From NCBI RefSeq assembly GCF_000430845.1, contig NZ_AUMU01000001.1:434001-498000 (forward strand): DNA of 64,000 bases, given 5' to 3'. Made by a program: the position numbers and the translations under genes. Shown here one piece after another: positions 59,758-64,000 of this stretch. Numbering within the stretch: the first letter of the stretch is position 1; every line of letters starts with the position of its first letter. Below the pieces are notes generated by a model. That model had not been told where the DNA came from, searched no databases, and saw nothing but the letters and a program-made list of their open reading frames with translations. The stretch is from Chryseobacterium gregarium DSM 19109. Lineage in GTDB: Bacteria > Bacteroidota > Bacteroidia > Flavobacteriales > Weeksellaceae.

Positions 59758-59785
59758 AGAAAAATTTTAACTGAATATAAGAAAA

Positions 59786-59807
59786 AAGAGAGACAAAAGC
59801 ATCTCTT
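59786..59807 (-). terminator. Hairpin after the DUF4476 gene
   Basis: On the minus strand, AAGAGATGCTTTTGTCTCTC followed by TTTTTTCTT. The stem is only 6 bp. It is related in sequence to the lpdA terminator at 60752-60771. Confidence 0.5.
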
Positions 59808-59852
59808 AATTTTATAAAATCATTCGGTAAGGCTCGGAAATATAGTACCCAC

Positions 59853-60716
59853 TTATAATTTAGAAATAAAATCCATCAGCTCTCTTTTACTGCTTTCAAA
59901 ATCAAAAGCATCATAAACGAGGAAATATTTTTGCTTGTCCGGACATTTAGCATACATCGATTTTGCCAGTGAAAGCCTGTTTTTATCAAAACTCATCTCC
60001 TTCACCAGAATACTGATCTGCTGGGCAGTAAACATGGTTGTCTGCATCTGCTGTCTGATCATAGAAAATCTGCTGTCATCAAATTTTGCATTTTTTCTGA
60101 GCATATCGAGAAACTCGCTGAAAGAACTGTTGTCCATGACGTTTGCATTATTTCCTGAATTATTCCAACTGCCTCCCTGGCTTCCATAAGGAGTATTCCA
60201 GACATCATTCCAGCTGTTGAAACCATAAGATTGATTCTGAACAGGATATGAATCCAACAGATAAAGACCTTTATCTGAAAAAAAATCAAGAACCAGCCTG
60301 CTGTTGTTCCGGACATTTAAAGTAGTTCTGTACAATAAATAGCCGCTTTCATAAACAAAAATAGGGATTCTTCCCGCCGGCAAGTCAAAAAAACGGAATT
60401 TCCCGGAATTGTTTGAAATCAACTGATCTCCTATTTCCACACTGAAAAGTCCCTGTTCGGGAATTCTGAGAAAAACCTCAGAATAGCCATACTCCTGATT
60501 CCATTGGTATTGTGGATTTTTTGTTCTGAAGCCGCTGTTACCCTGATGTCTAAAACCTGAATTATTATTATCTTTTGTATCTGACCTTTTTTTGTTTAAA
60601 GATCCGATCTCAGTTCTGGAAGCTTCATTTTTCAGAAACTCACCCACTTTCCCTGCTTCCTGAGCAAATGAATTGTTCACAAAGAGAAGCAATACGCTTA
60701 TAAAAATACTTTTCAT
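59853..60716 (-). CDS. DUF4476-domain secreted protein
   Basis: 287 residues. A signal peptide (MKSIFISVLLLFVNNSFAQ) and a low-complexity, Asn/Ser/Gly-rich region (about 40-65 and 170-190) surround a middle beta domain (YGYSEVFLRIPEQGLFSVEIGDQL). The C-terminal 90 residues are DUF4476 (FSEFLDMLRKNAKFDDSRFSMIRQQM ... KQYFLVYDAFDFESSKRELMDFI), a helical domain common in Bacteroidota secreted proteins, function unknown. It is downstream of lpdA, with hairpins on both sides. Confidence 0.82.
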   Translation of the reverse strand: MKSIFISVLLLFVNNSFAQEAGKVGEFLKNEASRTEIGSLNKKRSDTKDNNNSGFRHQGNSGFRTKNPQYQWNQEYGYSEVFLRIPEQGLFSVEIGDQLISNNSGKFRFFDLPAGRIPIFVYESGYLLYRTTLNVRNNSRLVLDFFSDKGLYLLDSYPVQNQSYGFNSWNDVWNTPYGSQGGSWNNSGNNANVMDNSSFSEFLDMLRKNAKFDDSRFSMIRQQMQTTMFTAQQISILVKEMSFDKNRLSLAKSMYAKCPDKQKYFLVYDAFDFESSKRELMDFISKL

Positions 60717-60751
60717 AATTTTTTATTTGTAGCTCATATTTTCATACAAAA

Positions 60752-60771
60752 AGAGAGGCTAATGCCTCTCT
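60752..60771 (-). terminator. Terminator of lpdA
   Basis: On the minus strand, an 8-bp stem AGAGAGGC / GCCTCTCT with an ATTA loop, followed by TTTTTG. It lies about 45 bases after the lpdA stop. Confidence 0.8.
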
Positions 60772-60816
60772 AATTTACAAATATTTTTAAAAGATTAAAT
60801 TTTAATCAGATAAATA

Positions 60817-62220
60817 TTACATATGAATCGGTCTCTTAGCCGTAGCATCCAATGCAGCTTCTTTAATGGCTTCCGCATAGGTCGGGTGCGCATGTGAGCT
60901 TCTGGCGATATCTTCGGCGCTGGCACGGAATTCCATTGCAATAACCCCTTCTGCAATAAGATCCGCTGCTCTGGCTCCTACAATGTGCATTCCCAGTACT
61001 TCATCCGTTTTTTCATCGGCAATGATCTTTACTAATCCGTCAACGTCTCCGCTCGCACGGCTTCTTCCCAAAGCTCTCATCGGGAAAGACCCTACTTTGT
61101 AAGCCACGCCTTCTTCTTTCAGCTGCTCTTCGGTTTTACCCACTCCGGCAACTTCAGGCCATGTGTAAACAACGCCCGGAATTAAATTATAATTGATGTG
61201 AGGTTTCTGTCCGGCCAGTGTTTCAGCCACAAAAACGCCTTCTTCTTCCGCTTTATGTGCCAGCATAGCGCCTTTGATCACGTCTCCGATCGCATAGATA
61301 TTGGCCACATTGGTCTGCAAATGGTCGTTTACCTTTACTCTGCCTCTCTCATCCAGCTCAACCCCTGCTTTTTCAAGGCCAAGTCCGTCTGTGAAAGGTC
61401 TTCTGCCTACAGAAACAAGGCAGTAATCTCCTTCTACCGTTACTTCCTCTCCTTTTTTATCCCTAGCGGTAATTTTTACCGCATCACCATTTCTCTCAAC
61501 GGCAGAAACAGCAGTAGAAAGCATGAATTTCATTCCCTGCTTCTTAAGGACTTTTGTCAGTTCCTTGCTTAATGCACCGTCCATTCCGGGAATAATCTTA
61601 TCCATAAATTCAACAACGGTTACCTGGGCACCTAATCTCAGGTAAACAGAACCCAATTCAAGGCCGATGACACCGCCTCCGATGACCACCAGATGCTTGG
61701 GGATTTCTTTAAGGTTCAGAGCTTCCGTAGAAGTAATCACTCTTTCTTTGTCTAATGTAATAAACGGCAAAGAAGTCGGTTTGGAACCGGTAGCAATAAT
61801 GGTATATTTGGATTCGATCGTTTCTTCAGAACCGTCGTTTTTCGTTACTTTGATCTGAGTGGCAGATTCGAAGCTTCCCACGCCTTCAAAAACAGTGATT
61901 TTGTTTTTGTTCATCAGGTAGCTGATTCCGTCCGTATTTTGTTTGATCACCTCATTTTTACGCTCGATCATTCTTGCGATATCAGCCTTAGGCTCATTGA
62001 TAATAATTCCATGACCGGCAAAATTGTGCTTGGCATTCTCAAAATGCTCAGAACTGTCCAACAGTGCCTTAGACGGAATACATCCTACGTTAAGGCAGGT
62101 TCCTCCCAAAGTCGGATATTTTTCTATAATTGCTGTTGTGAAACCTAATTGTGCGGCACGGATTGCAGCAACATAACCACCAGGACCGGAACCGATTACG
62201 GTAACATCGAATTGACTCAT
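60817..62220 (-). CDS. lpdA: Dihydrolipoyl dehydrogenase (E3)
   Basis: 467 residues. The FAD-binding start is VTVIGSGPGGYVAAIRAAQLG, the redox disulfide lies in GGTCLNVGCIPSKALL, the NAD-binding Rossmann is LVVIGGGVIGLELGSVYLRLGA, and the C-terminal interface carries the active-site His-Glu pair in SSHAHPTYAEAIKEA. E3 reoxidises dihydrolipoate in all 2-oxo acid dehydrogenase complexes and the glycine cleavage system, so it serves sucAB and the E2 at the window start. It is monocistronic, with a good -33/-7 promoter and a hairpin terminator. Confidence 0.97.
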   Translation of the reverse strand: MSQFDVTVIGSGPGGYVAAIRAAQLGFTTAIIEKYPTLGGTCLNVGCIPSKALLDSSEHFENAKHNFAGHGIIINEPKADIARMIERKNEVIKQNTDGISYLMNKNKITVFEGVGSFESATQIKVTKNDGSEETIESKYTIIATGSKPTSLPFITLDKERVITSTEALNLKEIPKHLVVIGGGVIGLELGSVYLRLGAQVTVVEFMDKIIPGMDGALSKELTKVLKKQGMKFMLSTAVSAVERNGDAVKITARDKKGEEVTVEGDYCLVSVGRRPFTDGLGLEKAGVELDERGRVKVNDHLQTNVANIYAIGDVIKGAMLAHKAEEEGVFVAETLAGQKPHINYNLIPGVVYTWPEVAGVGKTEEQLKEEGVAYKVGSFPMRALGRSRASGDVDGLVKIIADEKTDEVLGMHIVGARAADLIAEGVIAMEFRASAEDIARSSHAHPTYAEAIKEAALDATAKRPIHM

Positions 62221-62263
62221 GTTATTTTTATGAATTTGTTATTATTAACTTTCTTAATGCTTA

Positions 62264-62294
62264 CAAATTTACTGATTAATTACCAAGTGCCCAA
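62264..62294 (-). promoter_or_regulatory. Promoter of lpdA
   Basis: On the minus strand, TTG (62292-62294), a 20-base spacer, then TAAATTTG (62264-62271), the same geometry as the rpsF promoter. The leader is about 38 bases. Confidence 0.7.
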
Positions 62295-62338
62295 CTGAGA
62301 TTTGTCAAATTTTAGGATGCACTGTTTTAATGAAGAAA

Positions 62339-62689
62339 TTATAAATCTACAGCAGCTTTCCCTTGCCCGAATGTTCCGGCGGTTTTAAAAAAAGAACCTC
62401 CATATAGATACCATTCAAGATTTTCCAGATATTCCAGGGCATTTTCAGGAGTGATCCCGGAAAGATCCTTCTTGGCGACAATTCCCCTGTACCATCTTCC
62501 CGAATGGGAAAAATGCTCGTATTCAACCAGATAATGAATCCAGATTCTCTGGCAGAGTCTGCATTGCAGGATACTGACTTCGGCATATCTTCCGTTGGTT
62601 GGATCTGTACCCAGTTCAGATTGTCTGAAATCCATATAGTTGAAAGGAGGTTTTTCACAGGTACAACCGAGTTTCGGTATTTTTTTCAT
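62339..62689 (-). CDS. Cys-rich hypothetical protein
   Basis: 116 residues, cytoplasmic. It has two Cys pairs, CTC (residues 9 and 11) and CRLC (about 43-46), which may bind zinc or another metal, and conserved-looking aromatic segments RIWIHYLVEYEHFSHSGRWY. The start overlaps the last 35 bases of the preceding PH-domain gene in a different frame, which suggests translational coupling. It is the last gene of the recQ-PH-orf group. No family name recognised. Confidence 0.65.
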   Translation of the reverse strand: MKKIPKLGCTCEKPPFNYMDFRQSELGTDPTNGRYAEVSILQCRLCQRIWIHYLVEYEHFSHSGRWYRGIVAKKDLSGITPENALEYLENLEWYLYGGSFFKTAGTFGQGKAAVDL

Positions 62690-63278
62690 GTATTAAAATA
62701 TTAGGCTTTTCTACCACCATAAAATTAGTAAAAAGTTTTGTTAACCTTAATCCGAGATTTTCAAAGACGGGGATTATTTCGTTGATATGTTTAACACTTA
62801 TAAAAGCATACTGATTTTCATTGAAATTTATGCCTCTGTTTTTCAACAGCGAGAAAGGTTCGTCGTTTCTACCGAAAATATGTTCAGACTCTCCGAAAAT
62901 AATATTCCCAAAGAATTTATTATTCATTTCAGCATTGATCTGTTTTATATCCTGTAAGTTTTTGAATTTAAATACACTTCTGCTTTCTTTTCCGGCAATT
63001 ATGATTCTCCGGTCCGTTATTACATAACAGGTTGTTTTCAGGTTAAAATATTTAACAATCCATCTGAAAAAAGCAATATATAATGCGTTGCAGAAAATAC
63101 CTGTTCCCACCAATGAAAATACAGAAAAACCGGTATCAAAAACACTAGCTAATAAAAAAGAGGATATTGCAAGGTAAAAAATTGAAAAAACCATTCTCAG
63201 TTTTTCCGTCAAATTAAAAAAGAAACTCTTCCGGGGAAGAATTTCTTTTATGATGATTTCATCAGGATGCAGATCCAT
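62655..63278 (-). CDS. Bacterial PH-domain membrane protein
   Basis: 207 residues. Two membrane segments (about 30-46 and 51-72) are followed by a PH-like domain (CYVITDRRIIIAGKESRSVFKFKNLQDIKQ). The YVITDRRI strand is typical of bacterial PH domains (bPH2). Its C-terminus overlaps the next gene by 35 bases. It starts 2 bases after the recQ stop. Role unknown; such proteins are often in stress or membrane operons. Confidence 0.75.
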   Translation of the reverse strand: MDLHPDEIIIKEILPRKSFFFNLTEKLRMVFSIFYLAISSFLLASVFDTGFSVFSLVGTGIFCNALYIAFFRWIVKYFNLKTTCYVITDRRIIIAGKESRSVFKFKNLQDIKQINAEMNNKFFGNIIFGESEHIFGRNDEPFSLLKNRGINFNENQYAFISVKHINEIIPVFENLGLRLTKLFTNFMVVEKPNILIHEKNTETRLYL

Positions 63279-63280
63279 TT

Positions 63281-64000
63281 TTAGTTGGCTACATCGCTTA
63301 TAAATTTTATTCTCAGCATCCGTACTTCCTCATCAGAGAGCTCGTCCCCGAATTCATCCAGCAGGACTTTCATGCTGTCGCTTTCAGATTCATTCATGAA
63401 TTCCATGAAGCCGTCTACAATATCTTCATCGAAATTATCTTCGATATAATAATCAATATTAAGTTTGGTTCCCTGATAAACAATGCGTTCCATTTCCTTC
63501 AGGAGCTCATCCATTGAAAGGTTTTTGGCTCTGGCAATATCTTCAAGGTCAATTTTCTTATCCGTACTCTGGATGATGAAGACCTTATGGCTTGATTTAT
63601 TGGCCACCTGTTTCATCACCATATCCTGGGTACGCTCAATCGCATGATCTTCTACATATTTACTGATGAAGTCAGCGAATTCCTTACCGTATTTCTTGGC
63701 CTTTCCTTCTCCTACTCCGTAAATTTTTGCAATTTCGTCTAAGGTAACCGGGTACTGAACCGTCATATCTTCCAGGCTCGGATCCATAAACACGGTGTAA
63801 GGTGGAATCCCGTACTTTTTGGCAACTTTTTTTCTTAATTCCTTTAATAAAGTAAACAGGTTCTGGTCCAATCCGCCTCCGGACTGCATCTGGATCTGGT
63901 CATTTTCAGCTTTGGTCTGCGTAAGGTCAAACTCCCGGTCTTCAGCAATTAAAAATGAAACTTCAAGCGCTCTGCTCAGGGCCATCCTCCCTTTTTCGGT
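63281..64000 (-). CDS. recQ: RecQ helicase, C-terminal part (5' end outside window)
   Basis: The frame is open from the window edge (64000) to the stop at 63281; the ATG at 63985 is internal. The visible 239 residues include the end of the RQC winged-helix region and the HRDC domain (LFTLLKELRKKVAKKYGIPPYTVFMDPSLEDMTVQYPVTLDEIAKIYGVGEGKAKKYGKEFADFI). An acidic C-terminal extension follows (about 160-239), ending SDEEVRMLRIKFISDVAN. The helicase domain is outside. RecQ unwinds DNA in repair and recombination. The first PH-type gene follows after 2 bases. Confidence 0.85.
   Translation of the reverse strand, partial: TEKGRMALSRALEVSFLIAEDREFDLTQTKAENDQIQMQSGGGLDQNLFTLLKELRKKVAKKYGIPPYTVFMDPSLEDMTVQYPVTLDEIAKIYGVGEGKAKKYGKEFADFISKYVEDHAIERTQDMVMKQVANKSSHKVFIIQSTDKKIDLEDIARAKNLSMDELLKEMERIVYQGTKLNIDYYIEDNFDEDIVDGFMEFMNESESDSMKVLLDEFGDELSDEEVRMLRIKFISDVAN

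Noticed and set aside
63520..64000. ATG at 63985 as the true recQ start
   Set aside because: The frame stays open to the window edge and the product begins in the middle of the RecQ C-terminal region.

Overview
The window is chromosomal DNA from a member of the Bacteroidota, most likely a Chryseobacterium-like flavobacterium (family Weeksellaceae). The evidence is moderate-to-low GC, very few Shine-Dalgarno sequences, repeated TAnnTTTG(C) -7 promoter boxes, a gliding-motility/type IX secretion C-terminal domain, DUF4476 and other Bacteroidota-typical families, and protein sequences that read like that lineage. No rRNA, tRNA, CRISPR array, insertion sequence, prophage or plasmid origin was recognised.

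Layout. 1-6.5 kb: the end of a 2-oxo acid dehydrogenase E2 gene, the ribosomal operon rpsF-rpsR-rplI, a secreted thioredoxin-like protein, a lipid A type acyltransferase with a glycosyltransferase, a DnaQ-like exonuclease, and apaG. 6.5-17 kb (minus strand): sucA-sucB, an SRPBCC protein, and the glycogen operon glgB-glgA-(secreted coiled-coil protein)-glgC. 17-26.4 kb (plus strand): a CBM48-esterase, an M17 aminopeptidase, and a tight unnamed cluster of three ATP-grasp-type proteins, a serine esterase, a GCS2/YbdK-type carboxylate-amine ligase and a class I glutamine amidotransferase. 26.5-31.1 kb: cyanophycin synthetase (minus) divergent from cyanophycinase and isoaspartyl peptidase (plus), a complete make-and-recycle set for a beta-Asp-Arg storage polymer. 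31-41.4 kb: housekeeping and small genes (YtxH-like, methyltransferase, two tandem zinc-finger/PH/SHOCT paralogs, GNAT, hisS, HRDC protein, short SSB, an HPP-family operon with NUDIX hydrolase). 41.4-45.7 kb: four oxidoreductases divergent from an HxlR regulator. 46.5-54.3 kb: a J-domain/KTSC protein, an unknown protein, and a TetR-controlled RND efflux operon. 54.4-64 kb: a 1307-residue type IX-secreted protein, a CvfB-like RNA-binding protein, secreted unknowns, lpdA, a PH-domain protein and the 3' part of recQ.

How the genes work together. sucA and sucB, with lpdA elsewhere in the window, supply the E1, E2 and E3 activities of 2-oxoglutarate dehydrogenase. The glycogen operon and the cyanophycin locus lie within 20 kb, so carbon and nitrogen storage are neighbours. 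The most interesting candidate for an undescribed system is the ligase/amidotransferase/esterase cluster at 19.9-26.4 kb. It looks like a dedicated amide- or peptide-forming pathway, and it converges on cphA across one bidirectional terminator. The clearest regulatory structures are the TetR operator pair around the efflux promoter, the duplicated operator between hxlR and the ene-reductase, tandem 40-bp-spaced motifs before the HPP gene, a sigma-54-like site before the YtxH gene, and a Flavo-1-like structured element between two oxidoreductase genes.

All calls come from reading the sequence; no database search was run.
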